Below the pieces are notes generated by a model. The model was not told where the DNA came from. It saw only the letters and a program-made list of their open reading frames with translations, and ran no database searches. DNA of 64,000 nucleotides from Acanthosoma haemorrhoidale (taxonomy: Eukaryota > Arthropoda > Insecta > Hemiptera > Acanthosomatidae). Of this stretch, positions 12,203 to 27,617 are shown in pieces (position 1 is the stretch's first letter; each line of letters begins with the position of its first letter). The stretch is taken from NCBI GenBank assembly GCA_930367205.1, contig OV884015.1:1364001-1428000 (forward strand). Reading direction: 5' to 3'. A program made the position numbers and the translations under genes.

Positions 12203-13370
12203 ACTCGTAGCTTTGATCATACGATCGTATCACGTAATATAATGAGTGCTAATGATACATTATACAATCATATTCAACATCATTTGATGTTATCTTCACT
12301 CGTAACTTTCATCATAAGATCGTATCACGTGATACAATGAGTGCCAATGATACGGTACACTATCATATTCGACATCATTTGATGTTATATTCACTCGTGG
12401 CTTCAATCATACGATCGTATCACGTGATATAATGAGTGGCAATGATGCGGTACACTATCATATTCCACATCATTTGATGTTATGTTTACTCGTAACTTTA
12501 ATCATACGATCGTATCACGTGATTGAATGAGTGCCAATGATATAGCACACAATCAAATTCGACATTATTTGGTGTTATATTCACTCGTAACTTGAATCAC
12601 ACGATCGTATCACGTGATACAATGAGTTCAAATGATACGGTACACAATCATATTCGACATCATTTGATGTTATGTTCACTCGTAACTTGAATCATACGAT
12701 TGTATCACGTGATACAATGAGTGCTAATGATACAGCAAACAATCATATTCGACATCATTTGATGTTATATTCACTCGTAACTTGAATCATACGACCGTAT
12801 CACGTGATTGAATGAATGCCAATGATATGGCACAACATCATATTCGACATCATTTGATGTTATATTCACTAGTACCATGAATCTTACGATCGTATCACGT
12901 GATACCATGAGTGCTAATGATTAGGCACACTATCTTATTCGACATCATTTCATGTTATATTCACTCGTAACTTTAATCATACGATCGTATCACGTGATTG
13001 AATAAGTGCTAATGATATAGCACACAATCATATTCGACATCATCTGATGTTATATTCACTCGTTACTTGAATCATACGATTGTATCACGTGATAAAATGA
13101 GTGCTAATGATTAAGCACACTATCATATTCGACATCATTTGATGTTATATCCATCCCAAACTTTAATCATACGATCGTATCACGTGAAACAATGAGTGCT
13201 AATGATACATTATACAATTATATTCAAAATCATTTGATGTTATCTTCACTCGTAACTTTGATCATACGATCGTATCACGTGATACAATAAGTGCAAATGA
13301 TACGGCACACTATTATATTTGACATCATTTGATGTCATATTCACTCGTAACTTTATTCATACGATCGTAT
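12203..13370. repeat. Satellite A block 4
   Basis: 1,168 bp, one monomer longer than block 3 and otherwise matching it monomer for monomer. It ends in the usual GATGTCATATTC monomer and the 12-bp palindrome directly abutting satellite B. No gene is seen. Confidence 0.95.
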
Positions 13371-14769
13371 GATCTTTAACGTTAGCTCTTGCCCTATTAT
13401 GTTCTCCTGATACCAAAACAAAGAAAACATCTTTAAAAAGTCGAATTTTAACAAAAATGCGTATTTCATAGCTTGTACGTTAGCACCTGCCCCATTATGT
13501 TCTCCTGATACCAAAACAAGAAAAATATCGTCAAATAGTCGAATTTTTAAAAAATGCGTATTTCATAGCTAGTACGTGAGCTCCTGCCCCATTATGTTCT
13601 CCTGATACGAAAACAAGAAAAATATCGTCAAAAAGTCGAATTTTTACAAAAAGGCGTATTTCATAGCTGGTACGTTAGCTCCTGCCCTATTATGTTCTCC
13701 TGATACGAAAACGAGAAAAATATCGTCAAAAAGTTGAATTTTTCAAAAATGCGTATTTCATAGCTAGTATGTTAGCTCCTGCCCCATTATGTTCTCCTGA
13801 TATGAAAACCAGGAAAATATCGTCAAAAAGTTGAATTTTTAAAAAATGGGTATTTCATAGCTGGTACGTTAGCTCCTGTCCCATTATGTTCTCCTGATAC
13901 CAAAACAAGGAAAATATCGTCAAAAAGTCGAATTTTTAAAAATCGCGTATTTCATAGCTAGTACGTCAGCTCCTGCCCCATTATGTTCTCCTGATACAAA
14001 AACAACAAAAATATCGTCAAAAAGTCGAATTTTTAAAAAAATGGGTATTTTATAGCTGGCACGTTAGCTCCTGCTCTTTTATGTTCTCCTGATACCAAAA
14101 CAAAGAAAATATCGTCTAAAATTCAAATTTTTACAAAAATGCGTTTTTTATAGCTGGTACGTTACCTCCTACCCTATTATGTTCTCCTGAAACGAAAACC
14201 AGGAAAATATCGTCAAAAAGTCGATTTTTTAAAAAATGCGTATTTCATAGCTAGTACGTCAGCTCCTGCCCCATTATGTTCTCCTGATACCAAAACAAAG
14301 AAAATATCGTCTAAAATTCAAATTTTTACAAAAATGCGTTTTTTATAGCTGGTACGTTAGCTCCTACCCTATTATGTTCTCCTGATACGAAAACCAGAAA
14401 AATATCGTCAAAAAGTCGATTTTTTAAAAAATGCGTATTTCATAGCTAGTACGGCAGCTCCTGCCCCATTATGTTCTCCTGATACCTAAACAAGAAAATA
14501 TCGTCAAAAAGTTGAATTTTTAAAAAAAATGCGTATTTCTTAGCTAGTACGTTAGCTCCTGCCTTATTATGTTCTCCTGATACCAAAACAAAGAAAATGT
14601 CATCAAAAAGTTAAATTTTTTTAAAAAAGAGTATTTTATAGCTGGTACGTTAGCTTCTGAACAATTATGATTTCCTCATACCAAAACAAGAAAAATATCG
14701 TCAAAAAGTCGAATTTTAAAAAAATGCGTATTTTATAGCTGGTACAATAATTCCTGCCCTATTATGTTA
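13371..14769. repeat. Satellite B block 4
   Basis: 1,399 bp, third copy of the same B block. It shares the TCAAATAGTCG variant with block 3. Standard junctions lie at both ends. Confidence 0.95.
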
Positions 14770-17700
14770 ACTCGTAGCTTTGATCATACGATCGTATCAC
14801 GTAATATAATGAGTGCTAATGATACATTATACAATCATATTCAACATCATTTGATGTTATCTTCACTCGTAACTTTCATCATACGATCGTATCACGTGAT
14901 ACAATGAGTGCCAATGATACGGTACACTATCATATTCGACATCATTTGATGTTATATTCACTCGTTGCTTCAATCATACGATCGTATCACGTGATATAAT
15001 GAGTGGCAATGATGCGGTACACTATCATATTCCACATCATTTGATGTTATGTTTACTCGTAACTTTAATCATACGATCGTATCACGTGATTGAATGAGTG
15101 CCAATGATATAGCACACAATCAAATTCGACATTATTTGGTGTTATATTCACTCGTAACTTGAATCACACGATCGTATCACGTGATACAATGAGTTCAAAT
15201 GATACGGTACACAATCATATTCGACATCATTTGATGTTATGTTCACTCGTAACTTGAATCATACGATTGTATCACGTGATACAATGAGTGCTAATGATAC
15301 AGCAAACAATCATATTCGACATCATTTGATGTTATATTCACTCGTAACTTGAATCATACGACCGTATCACGTGATTGAATGAATGCCAATGATATGGCAC
15401 AACATCATATTCGACATCATTTGATGTTATATTCACTAGTACCATGAATCTTACGATCGTATCACGTGATTGAATGAGTGCCAATGATATGGCACACAAT
15501 CATATTCGACATCATTTCATGTTATATTCACTCGTAACTTTAATCATACGATCGTATCACGTGATTGAATAAGTGCTAATGATATAGCACACAATCATAT
15601 TCGACATCATCTGATGTTATATTCACTCGTTACTTGAATCATACGATTGTATCACGTGATAAAATGAGTGCTAATGATTAAGCACACTATCTTATTCGAC
15701 ATCATTTGATGTTATATTCACTCGTAACTTTAATCATACGATCATATCACGTGATAGACTGAGTGCCAATGATACAGCACACAATTATATTCGACATCAT
15801 TCATGTTATATTCATTCGTAACTTAAATCATACGATCGTATCACGTGATTGAATAAGTGCTAATGATATAGCACACAATCATATTCGACATCATCTGATG
15901 TTATATTCACTCGTAACTTGAATCATACGATTGTATCACGTGATAAAATGAGTGCCAATGATATGACACACAATCAAATTCGACATTATTTGGTGTTATA
16001 TTCACTCGTAACTTGAATCACACGATCGTATCACGTGATACAATGAGTTCAAATGATACGGTACACAATCATATTCGACATCATTTGATGTTATGTTCAC
16101 TCGTAACTTGAATCATACGATTGTATCACGTGATACAATGAGTGCTAATGATACAGCAAACAATCATATTCGACATCATTTGATGTTATATTCACTCGTA
16201 ACTTGAATCATACGACCGTATCACGTGATTGAATGAATGCCAATGATATGGCACAACATCATATTCGACATCATTTGATGTTATATTCACTAGTACCATG
16301 AATCTTACGATCGTATCACGTGATTGAATGAGTGCCAATGATATGGCACACAATCATATTCGACATCATTTCATGTTATATTCACTCGTAACTTTAATCA
16401 TACGATCGTATCACGTGATTGAATAAGTGCTAATGATATAGCACACAATCATATTCGACATCATCTGATGTTATATTCACTCGTTACTTGAATCATACGA
16501 TTGTATCACGTGATAAAATGAGTGCTAATGATTAAGCACACTATCTTATTCGACATCATTTGATGTTATATTCACTCGTAACTTTAATCATACGATCATA
16601 TCACGTGATAGAATGAGTGCCAATGATATGACACACAATCATATTCGACATCATTTGATGTTATATTCACTCGTAACTTGAATCATACGATTGTATCACG
16701 TGATACAATGAGTGCTAATGATACAGCACACAATCATATTCGACATCATTTGATGTTATATTCACTCGTAACTTGAATCATACGACCGTATCACGTGATT
16801 GAATGAATGCCAATGATATGGCACACAATCATATTCGACATCATTTGATGTTATATTCACTGGTACTATGAATAGTACGATCGTATCACGTGATACCATG
16901 AGTGCTAATGATTAGGCACACTATCATATTTGACATCATCTGATGTTATTGATACGGTATACGAGCATGTTTGACATCATTTAATGTTATATTAACTCGT
17001 ATGTTTAATCATACGATCGTATCACGTAAAACAATGAGTGCAAATGATACATTAAACAATCATATTCAACATCATTTGATGTTATATTCACTCGTAACTT
17101 GAATCACACGATCGTATCACGTGATAAAATGAGTTCAAATGATACGGTACACAATCATATTTGACATCATTTGATGTTATGTTCACTCGTAACTTGAATC
17201 ATACGATTGTATCACGTGATACAATGAGTGCTAATGATACAGCAAACAATCATATTCGACATCATTTGATGTTATATTCACTCGTAACTTGAATCATACG
17301 ACCGTATCACGTGATTGAATGAATGCCAATGATATGGCACAACATCATATTCGACATCATTTGATGTTATATTCACTAGTACCATGAATCTTACGATCGT
17401 ATCACGTGATTGAATGAGTGCCAATGATATGGCACACAATCATATTCGACATCATTTCATGTTATATTCACTCGTAACTTTAATCATACGATCGTATCAC
17501 GTGATTGAATAAGTGCTAATGATATAGCACACAATCATATTCGACATCATCTGATGTTATATTCACTCGTTACTTGAATCATACGATGGTATCACGTGAT
17601 ACAATGAGTGCCAATGATACGGCACACTATCATATTCGACATCATTTGATGCTATATTTACTCGTAACTTTAATCATACGATCGTATCACGTGATTGAAT

Positions 17701-19817
17701 AAGTGCTAATGATATAGCACACAATCATATTCGACATCATCTGATGTTATATTCACTCGTTACTTGAATCATACGATTGTATCACGTGATAAAATGAGTG
17801 CTAATGATTAAGCACACTATCTTATTCGACATCATTTGATGTTATATTCACTCGTAACTTTAATCATACGATCATATCACGTGATAGAATGAGTGCCAAT
17901 GATACAGCACACAATTATATTCGACATCATTCATGTTATATTCATTCGTAACTTAAATCATACGATCGTATCACGTGATTGAATAAGTGCTAATGATATA
18001 GCACACAATCATATTCGACATCATCTGATGTTATATTCACTCGTAACTTGAATCATACGATTGTATCACGTGATAAAATGAGTGCCAATGATATGACACA
18101 CAATCAAATTCGACATCATTTGATGGTATATTCACTCGTAACTTTATTCTAACGATCGTATCACATGATACAATGAGTGCCAATGATAACGCACACTATC
18201 ATATTTGACATCATTTGATGTTATATTCACCCAAAACTTTCATCATACGATCGTATCACGTGATTGAATGAGTGCCAATGATATGGCACACAATCATATT
18301 CGACATCATTTGATGTTATATTCACTCGTGACTTGAATCATACGATCGTATCACGTGATACCATGAGTGATAATGATTAGGCACAATATCATATTCGACA
18401 TCATTTGATGTTATATTCACTCGAAACTTTAATCATACGATCATATCACGTGATACCATGAGTGCTAATGATTAGGCACACAATCATATTCGACATCATT
18501 TGATGTTATGTTTACGCGAAACTTTTATCATACAATCATATCACGTGATTGAATGAGTGCCAATGATTAGGCACACAATCATATTAGACATCATTTGATG
18601 TTATGTTCACGCGTAACTCGAATCATACGATTGTAACACGTGATACAATGAGTTCAAATGATACGGTACACAATCATATTCCACATCATTTGATGTTATG
18701 TTTACTCGTAACTTTAATTATACGATCATATCACGTGATTGAATGAGTGCCAATGATATGACACACAATCATATTCGACATCATTTGATGTTATATTCAC
18801 TCGTAACTTGAATCATACGATTGTATCACGTGATACAATGAGTGCTAATGATACAGCACACAATCATATTCGACATCATTTGATGTTATATTCACTCGTA
18901 ACTTGAATCATACGACCGTATCACGTGATTGAATGAATGCCAATGATATGGCACACAATCATATTCGACATCATTTGATGTTATATTCACTGGTACTATG
19001 AATAGTACGATCGTATCACGTGATACCATGAGTGCTAATGATTAGGCACACTATCATATTTGACATCATCTGATGTTATTGATACGGTATACGAGCATGT
19101 TTGACATCATTTAATGTTATATTAACTCGTATGTTTAATCATACGATCGTATCACGTAAAACAATGAGTGCAAATGATACATTAAACAATCATATTCAAC
19201 ATCATTTGATGTTATATTCACTCGTAACTTGAATCACACGATCGTATCACGTGATAAAATGAGTTCAAATGATACGGTACACAATCATATTTGACATCAT
19301 TTGATGTTATGTTTACTCGTTACTTTAATCTTACGATCGTATCACGTGATACAATGAGTGCTAATGATACAGCACACTATCATATTTGACATCATTTGAT
19401 GTTATATTCACTCGTAACTTGAATCATACGATCGTATCACGTGATACTATGAGTGCTAATGATTAGGCACACTATCTTATTTGACATCATTAGATGTTAT
19501 ATTCACTCGTAACTTTAATCATATGATCATATCACGTGATACATTGAGTGCTACTGATACAGCACACAATCTTATTCGACATTATTTGATGTTATATTCA
19601 CTCGTAACTTGAATCATACGATCGTATCACGTGATACAATAAGTTTAAATGATACGGTAAACAATCATATTCGACATCATTTGATGTTATATCCATCCCA
19701 AACTTTAATCATGCGATCGTATCACGTGAAACAATGAGTGCAAATGATACGGCACACTATTATATTTGACATCATTTGATGTCATATTCACTCGTAACTT
19801 TATTCATACGATCGTAT
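14770..19817. repeat. Satellite A block 5
   Basis: About 53 monomers. It begins like block 4 but then carries internal duplications: the ACTAGTACCATGAATCTT marker falls at 15435, 16289 and 17375, with offsets of 854 bp (nine monomers less one base) and 1,086 bp. The one-base deficit matches the shortened ACATCATTCATG monomer near 15795. Truncated 41-bp units are near 16950 and 19080. No gene is seen. Confidence 0.95.
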
Positions 19818-20827
19818 GATCTTTAACGTTAGCTCTTGCCCTATTATGTTCTCCTGATACCAAAACAAAGAAAACATCTTTAAAAAGTCGAATTTTAACA
19901 AAAATGCGTATTTCATAGCTTGTACGTTAGCACCTGCCCCATTATGTTCTCCTGATACCAAAACAAGAAAAATATCGTCAAAAAGTCGAATTTTTAAAAA
20001 ATGCGTATTTCATAGCTAGTACGTGAGCTCCTGCCCCATTATGTTTTCCTGATACGAAAACAAGAAAAATATCGTCAAAAAGTCGAATTTTTAAAAAAAT
20101 GGGTATTTCATAGCTGGCACGTTAGCTCCTGCTCTTTTATGTTCTCCTGATACCAAAACAAAGAAAATATCGTCTAAAATTCAAATTTTTACAAAAATGC
20201 GTTTTTTATAGCTGGTACGTTACCTCCTACCCTATTATGTTCTCCTGAAACGAAAACCAGTAAAATATCGTCAAAAAGTCGATTTTTTAAAAAATTCGTA
20301 TTTCATAGCTAGTACGTCAGCTCCTGCCCCATTATGTTCTCCTGATACCAAAACAAAGAAAATATCGTCTAAAATTCAAATTTTTACAAAAATGCGTTTT
20401 TTATAGCTGGTACGTTAGCTCCTACCCTATTATGTTCTCCTGATACGAAAACCAGAAAAATATCGTCAAAAAGTCGATTTTTTAAAAAATGCGTATTTCA
20501 TAGCTAGTACGGCAGCTCCTGCCCCATTATGTTCTCCTGATACCTAAACAAGAAAATATCGTCAAAAAGTTGAATTTTTAAAAAAAATGCGTATTTCTTA
20601 GCTAGTACGTTAGCTCCTGCCTTATTATGTTCTCCTGATACCAAAACAAAGAAAATGTCATCAAAAAGTTAAATTTTTTTAAAAAAGAGTATTTTATAGC
20701 TGGTACGTTAGCTTCTGAACAATTATGATTTCCTCATACCAAAACAAGAAAAATATCGTCAAAAAGTCGAATTTTAAAAAAATGCGTATTTTATAGCTGG
20801 TACAATAATTCCTGCCCTATTATGTTA
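19818..20827. repeat. Satellite B block 5 (short)
   Basis: 1,010 bp, about ten monomers, the shortest complete B block with both standard ends. Relative to the 1,399-bp blocks it lacks about four monomers from the middle, passing directly from the CGTGAGCTCC monomer into the AAATGGGTATTTCATAGCTGGCACG monomer. It therefore looks like an internal deletion between homologous monomers. Confidence 0.95.
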
Positions 20828-23800
20828 ACTCGTAGCTTTGATCATACGATCGTATCACGTAATATAATGAGTGCTAATGATACATTATACAATCATATTC
20901 AACATCATTTGATGTTATCTTCACTCGTAACTTTCATCATACGATCGTATCACGTGATACAATGAGTGCCAATGATACGGTACACTATCATATTCGACAT
21001 CATTTGATGTTATATTCACTCGTGGCTTCAATCATACGATCGTATCACATGATATAATGAGTGGCAATGATGCGGTACACTATCATATTCCACATCATTT
21101 GATGTTATGTTTACTCGTAACTTTAATCATACGATCGTATCACGTGATTGAATGAGTGCCAATGATATAGCACACAATCAAATTCGACATTATTTGGTGT
21201 TATATTCACTCGTAACTTGAATCACACGATCGTATCACGTGATACAATGAGTTCAAATGATACGGTACACAATCATATTCGACATCATTTGATGTTATGT
21301 TCACTCGTAACTTGAATCATACGATTGTATCACGTGATACAATGAGTGCTAATGATACAGCAAACAATCATATTCGACATCATTTGATGTTATATTCACT
21401 CGTAACTTGAATCATACGACCGTATCATGTGATTGAATGAATGCCAATGATATGGCACAACATCATATTCGACATCATTTGATGTTATATTCACTAGTAC
21501 CATGAATCTTACGATCGTATCACGTGATACCATGAGTGCTAATGATTAGGCACACTATCTTATTCGACATCATTTGATGTTATATTCACTCGTAACTTTA
21601 ATCATACGATCATATCACGTGATAGAATGATTGCCAATGATACAGCACACAATTATATTCGACATCATTCATGTTATATTCATTCGTAACTTAAATCATA
21701 CGATCGTATCACGTGATAAAATAAGTTCAAATGATGCGGTACACAATCATATTCGACATCATTTGATGTTATATTTACTCGTAACTTTTCTCATACGATC
21801 GTATCACGTGAAACAATGAGTGCTAATGATACATTATACAATCATATTCAACATCATTTGATGTTATATTCACTCGTAACTTGAATCATACGATCGTATC
21901 ACGTGATACAATGAGTGCCAATGATACGGCACACTATCATATTCGACATCATTTGATGTTATATTTACTCGTAACTTTAATCTTACGATCGTATCAAATG
22001 ATACAATAAGTGCCAATGATACAGCACACTATCATATTTGACATCATTTGATGTTATATTCACCCGAAACTTTAATCATACAATCATATCACGTGATTGA
22101 ATGAGTGCCAATGATTAGGCACACAATCATATTCGACATCATTTGATGTTATGTTCACGCGAAACTTGAATCATACGATTGTAACACGTGATACAATGAG
22201 TTCAAATGATACGGTACACAATCATATTCCACATCATTTGATGTTATGTTTACTCGTAACTTTAATTATACGATCATATCACGTGATTGAATGAGTGCCA
22301 ATGATATGACACACAATCATATTCGACATCATTTGATGTTATATTCACTCGTAACTTGAATCATACGATTGTATCACGTGATACAATGAGTGCTAATGAT
22401 ACAGCACACAATCATATTTGACATCATTTGATGTTATATTCACTCGTAACTCTAATCATACGACCGTATCACGTGATTGAATGAATGCCAATGATATAGC
22501 ACACAATCATATTCGACATCATTTGATGTTATATTCACTGGTACCATGAATCATACGATCGTATCACGTGATACCATGAGTGCTTATGATTAGGCACACT
22601 ATCATATTTGACATCATCTGATGTTATTGATACGGTATACGAGCATGTTTGACATCATTTAATGTTATATTAACTCGTAAGTTTAATCATACGATCGTAT
22701 CACGTAAAACAATGAGTGCCAATGATACATTATACAATCATATTCAACATCATTTGATGTTATATTCACTCGTAACTTGAATCACACGATCGTATCACGT
22801 GATACAATGAGTTCAAATGATACGGTACATAATCATATTCGACATCATTTGATGTTATGTTTACTCGTTACTTTAATCTTACGATCGTATCACGTGATAC
22901 AATGAGTGCTAATGATACAGCACACTATCATATTTGACATCATTTGATGTTATATTCACTCGTAAGTTTAATCATACGATCGTATCACGTGATACAATGA
23001 GTGCCAATGATACATTATACAATCATATTCAACATCATTTGATGTTATCTTCACTCGTAACTTTCATCATACGATCGTATCACGTGATATAATGAGTGCC
23101 AATGATACGGTACACTATCATAATCGACATCATCTGATGTTATTGATACGGTATACCAGCATGGTTGACATCATTTAATGTTATATTCACTCGTAAGTTT
23201 AATCATACGATCGTATCACGTGATACAATGAGTGCCAATGATACATTATACAATCATATTCAACATCATTTGATGTTATATTTACTTGTAACTTTCATCA
23301 TACGATCGTATCACGTGATACAATGAGTGCCAATGATACGGCACACTATCATATTCGACATCATTTGATGGTATATTTACTCGTAACTTTAATCATACGA
23401 TCGTATCACGTGAAACAACGAGTGCTAATGATACATTATACAATCATATTCAACATCATTTAATGTTATATTCACGCGAAACTTTAATCATACGATCGTA
23501 TCACGTGATTGAATGAGTGCCAATGATAGGGCACACAATCAAATTCGACATCATTTGATGGTATATTCACTCGTTACTTTATTCTTACGATCGTATCATA
23601 TGATACAATAAGTGCCAATGATACAGCACACTATCATATTTGACATCATTTGATGTTATATTCACCCGAAACTTTCATCATACGATCGTATCACGTGATT
23701 GAATGAGTGCCAATGATATGGCACACAATCATATTCGACATCATTTGATGTTATATTCACTCGTGACTTGAATCATACGATCGTATCACGTGATACCATG

Positions 23801-25537
23801 AGTGATAATGATTAGGCACACTATCATATTCGACATCATTTGATGTTATATTCACTCGAAACTTTAATCATACGATCATATCACGTGATACCATGAGTGC
23901 TAATGATTAGGCACACAATCATATTCGACATCATTTAATGTTATGTTCACGCGAAACTTTTATCATACAATCATATCACGTGATTGAATGAGTGCCAATG
24001 ATTAGGCACACAATCATATTCGACATCATTTGATGTTATGTTCACGCGAAACTTGAATCATATTACCGTATCACGTGATTGAATGAATGCCAATGATATG
24101 GCACACAATCATATTCGACATCATTTGATGTTATATTCACTGGTACTATGAATCGTACGATCGTATCACGTGATACCATGAGTGCTAATGATTAGGCACA
24201 CTATCATATTTGACATCATCTGATGTTATTGATACGGTATACGAGCATGTTTGACATCATTTAATGTTATATTAACTCGTAAGTTTAATCATACGATCGT
24301 ATCACGTAAAACAATGAGTGCAAATGATACATTATACAATCATATTCAACATCATTTGATGTTATATTCACTCGTAACTTAAATCACACGATCGTATCAC
24401 GTGATAAAATGAGTTCAAATGATACGGTACACAATCATATTCGACATCATTTGATGTTATGTTTACTCGTTACTTTAATCCTACGATCGTATCACGTGAT
24501 ACAATGAGTGCTAATGATACAGCACACTATCATATTTGACATCATTTGATGTTATATTCACTCGTAACTTGAATCATACGATCGTATCACGTGATACTAT
24601 GAGTGCTAATGATTAGGCACACTATCTTATTTGACATCATTAGATGTTATATTCACTCGTAACTTTAATCATACGATCATATCACGTGATACAATGAGTG
24701 CTACTGATACAGCACACAATCATATTCGACATCATTTGATGTTATATTCACTCGTAACTTGAATCATACGATCGTATCACGTGATACCATGAGTGCTAAT
24801 GATACAGCACACAATCTTATTCGACATTATTTGATGTTATATTCACTCGTAACTTGAATCATACGATCGTATCACGTGATACAATAAGTTTAAATGATAC
24901 GGTAAACAATCATATTCGACATCATTTGATGTTATATCCATCCCAAACTTTAATCATACGATCGTATCACGTGAAACAATGAGTGCTAATGATACATTAT
25001 ACTATTATATTCAAAATCATTTGATGTTATCTTCACTCGTAACTTTCATCATACGATCGTATCACGTGATACAATAAGTGCAAATGATACGGCACACTAT
25101 TATATTTGACATCATTTGATGTCATATTCACTCGTAACTTTATTCATACGATCGTATCACGTGATATAATGAGTGGCAATGATGCGGTACACTATCATAT
25201 TCCACATCATTTGATGTTATGTTTACTCGTAACTTTAATCATACGATCGTATCACGTGATTGAATGAGTGCCAATGATATAGCACACAATCAAATTCGAC
25301 ATTATTTGGTGTTATATTCACTCGTAACTTGAATCACACGATCGTATCACGTGATACAATGAGTTCAAATGATACGGTACACAATCATATTCGACATCAT
25401 TTGATGTTATGTTCACTCGTAACTTGAATCATACGATTGTATCACGTGATACAATGAGTGCTAATGATACGGCACACTATTATATTTGACATCATTTGAT
25501 GTCATATTCACTCGTAACTTTATTCATACGATCGTAT
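20828..25537. repeat. Satellite A block 6
   Basis: About 49 monomers with truncated units near 22628, 23145 and 24230. It contains the one-base-shorter CACACAATTATATTCGACATCATTCATG monomer near 21645, the variant in which the retrotransposon later inserted elsewhere in the window. From about 23030 the sequence is the first copy of the 4,945-bp higher-order repeat. No gene is seen. Confidence 0.95.
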
Positions 25538-27617
25538 GATCTTTAACGTTAGCTCTTGCCCTATTATGTTCTCCTGATACCAAAACAAAGAAAACATCTT
25601 TAAAAAGTCGAATTTTAACAAAAATGCGTATTTCATAGCTTGTACGTTAGCACCTGCCCCATTATGTTCTCCTGATACCAAAACAAGAAAAATATCGTCA
25701 AAAAGTCGAATTTTTAAAAAATGCGTATTTCATAGCTAGTACGTGAGCTCCTGCCCCATTATGTTCTCCTGATACGAAAACAAGAAAAATATCGTCAAAA
25801 AGTCGAATTTTTACAAAAAGGCGTATTTCATAGCTGGTACGTTAGCTCCTGCCCTATTATGTTCTCCTGATACGAAAACGAGAAAAATATCGTCAAAAAG
25901 TTGAATTTTTCAAAAATGCGTATTTCATAGCTAGTATGTTAGCTCCTGCCCCATTATGTTCTCCTGATATGAAAACCAGGAAAATATCGTCAAAAAGTTG
26001 AATTTTTAAAAAATGGGTATTTCATAGCTGGTACGTTAGCTCCTGTCCCATTATGTTCTCCTGATACCAAAACAAGGAAAATATCGTCAATAAGTCGAAT
26101 TTTTAAAAATCGCGTATTTCATAGCTAGTACGTCAGCTCCTGCCCCATTATGTTCTCCTGATACAAAAACAACAAAAATATCGTCAAAAAGTCGAGTTTT
26201 TAAAAAAATGGGTATTTCATAGCTGGCACGTTAGCTCCTGCTCTTTTATGTTCTCCTGATACCAAAACAAAGAAAACATCTTTAAAAAGTCGAATTTTAA
26301 CAAAAATGCGTATTTCATAGCTTGTACGTTAGCACCTGCCCCATTATGTTCTCCTGATACCAAAACAAGAAAAATATCGTCAAAAAGTCGAATTTTTAAA
26401 AAATGCGTATTTCATAGCTAGTACGTGAGCTCCTGCCCCATTATGTTCTCCTGATACGAAAACAAGAAAAATATCGTCAAAAAGTCGAATTTTTACAAAA
26501 AGGCGTATTTCATAGCTGGTACGTTAGCTCCTGCCCTATTATGTTCTCCTGATACGAAAACGAGAAAAATATCGTCAAAAAGTTGAATTTTTCAAAAATG
26601 CGTATTTCATAGCTAGTATGTTAGCTCCTGCCCCATTATGTTCTCCTGATATGAAAACCAGGAAAATATCGTCAAAAAGTTGAATTTTTAAAAAATGGGT
26701 ATTTCATAGCTGGTACGTTAGCTCCTGTCCCATTATGTTCTCCTGATACCAAAACAAGGAAAATATCGTCAAAAAGTCGAATTTTTAAAAAATGCGTATT
26801 TCATAGCTAGTACGTCAGCTCCTGCCCCATTATGTTCTCCTGATACGAAAACAACAAAAATATCGTCAAAAAGTCGAATTTTTAAAAAAATGGGTATTTC
26901 ATAGCTGGCACGTTAGCTCCTGCTCTTTTATGTTCTCCTGATACCAAAACAAAGAAAATATCGTCTAAAATTCAAATTTTTACAAAAATGCGTTTTTTAT
27001 AGCTGGTACGTTACCTCCTACCCTATTATGTTCTCCTGATACCTAAACAAGAAAATATCGTCGAAAAGTCGATTTTTTAAAAAATTCGTATTTCATAGCT
27101 AGTACGTCAGCTCCTGCCCCATTATGTTCTCCTGATACCAAAACAAAGAAAATATCGTCTAAAATTCAAATTTTTACAAAAATGCGTTTTTTATAGCTGG
27201 TACGTTAGCTCCTACTCTATTATGTTCTCCTGATACGAAAACCAGAAAAATATCGTCAAAAAGTCGATTTTTTAAAAAATGCGTATTTCATAGCTAGTAC
27301 GGCAGCTCCTGCCCCATTATGTTCTCCTGATACCTAAACAAGAAAATATCGTCAAAAAGTTGAATTTTTAAAAAAAATGCGTATTTCTTAGCTAGTACGT
27401 TAGCTCCTGCCTTATTATGTTCTCCTGATACCAAAACAAAGAAAATGTCATCAAAAAGTTAAATTTTTTTAAAAAAGAGTATTTTATAGCTGGTACGTTA
27501 GATTCTGAACAATTATGATTTCCTCATACCAAAACAAGAAAAATATCGTCAAAAAGTCGAATTTTAAAAAAATGCGTATTTTATAGCTGGTACAATAATT
27601 CCTGCCCTATTATGTTA
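25538..27617. repeat. Satellite B block 6
   Basis: 2,080 bp. It contains two head-to-tail copies of the leading set of seven monomers: the CTGATACCAAAACAAAG segment followed by AAAACATCTTTAA starts at 25574 and again at 26256 (offset 682 bp). The block otherwise follows the usual monomer order and ends with the standard junction. Confidence 0.94.

Larger units (their letters stand above)
8090..15700. repeat. Higher-order repeat array, 2,472/2,567-bp period
   Basis: Satellite B starts at 8332, 10804 and 13371, giving periods of 2,472 and 2,567 bp; the difference is exactly one 95-bp A monomer. Each unit is a 1,399-bp B block plus 1,073-1,168 bp of A. The missing monomer in the first unit is visible: near 10343 the sequence passes directly from ATGAATGCCAATGA to TTAGGCACACT, whereas the second unit has an extra GGCACAACATC...TTACGATC stretch there. 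Outer limits are approximate because the flanks are the same satellite. Confidence 0.85.

Noticed and set aside
21631..21819. A 62-residue open frame repeated almost unchanged at 38854, 45162, 51477, 52046 and 58361.
   Set aside because: It lies wholly in satellite A. It opens only because a one-base deletion shifts the frame across three monomers, starts on a non-ATG codon, and repeats because the DNA repeats.
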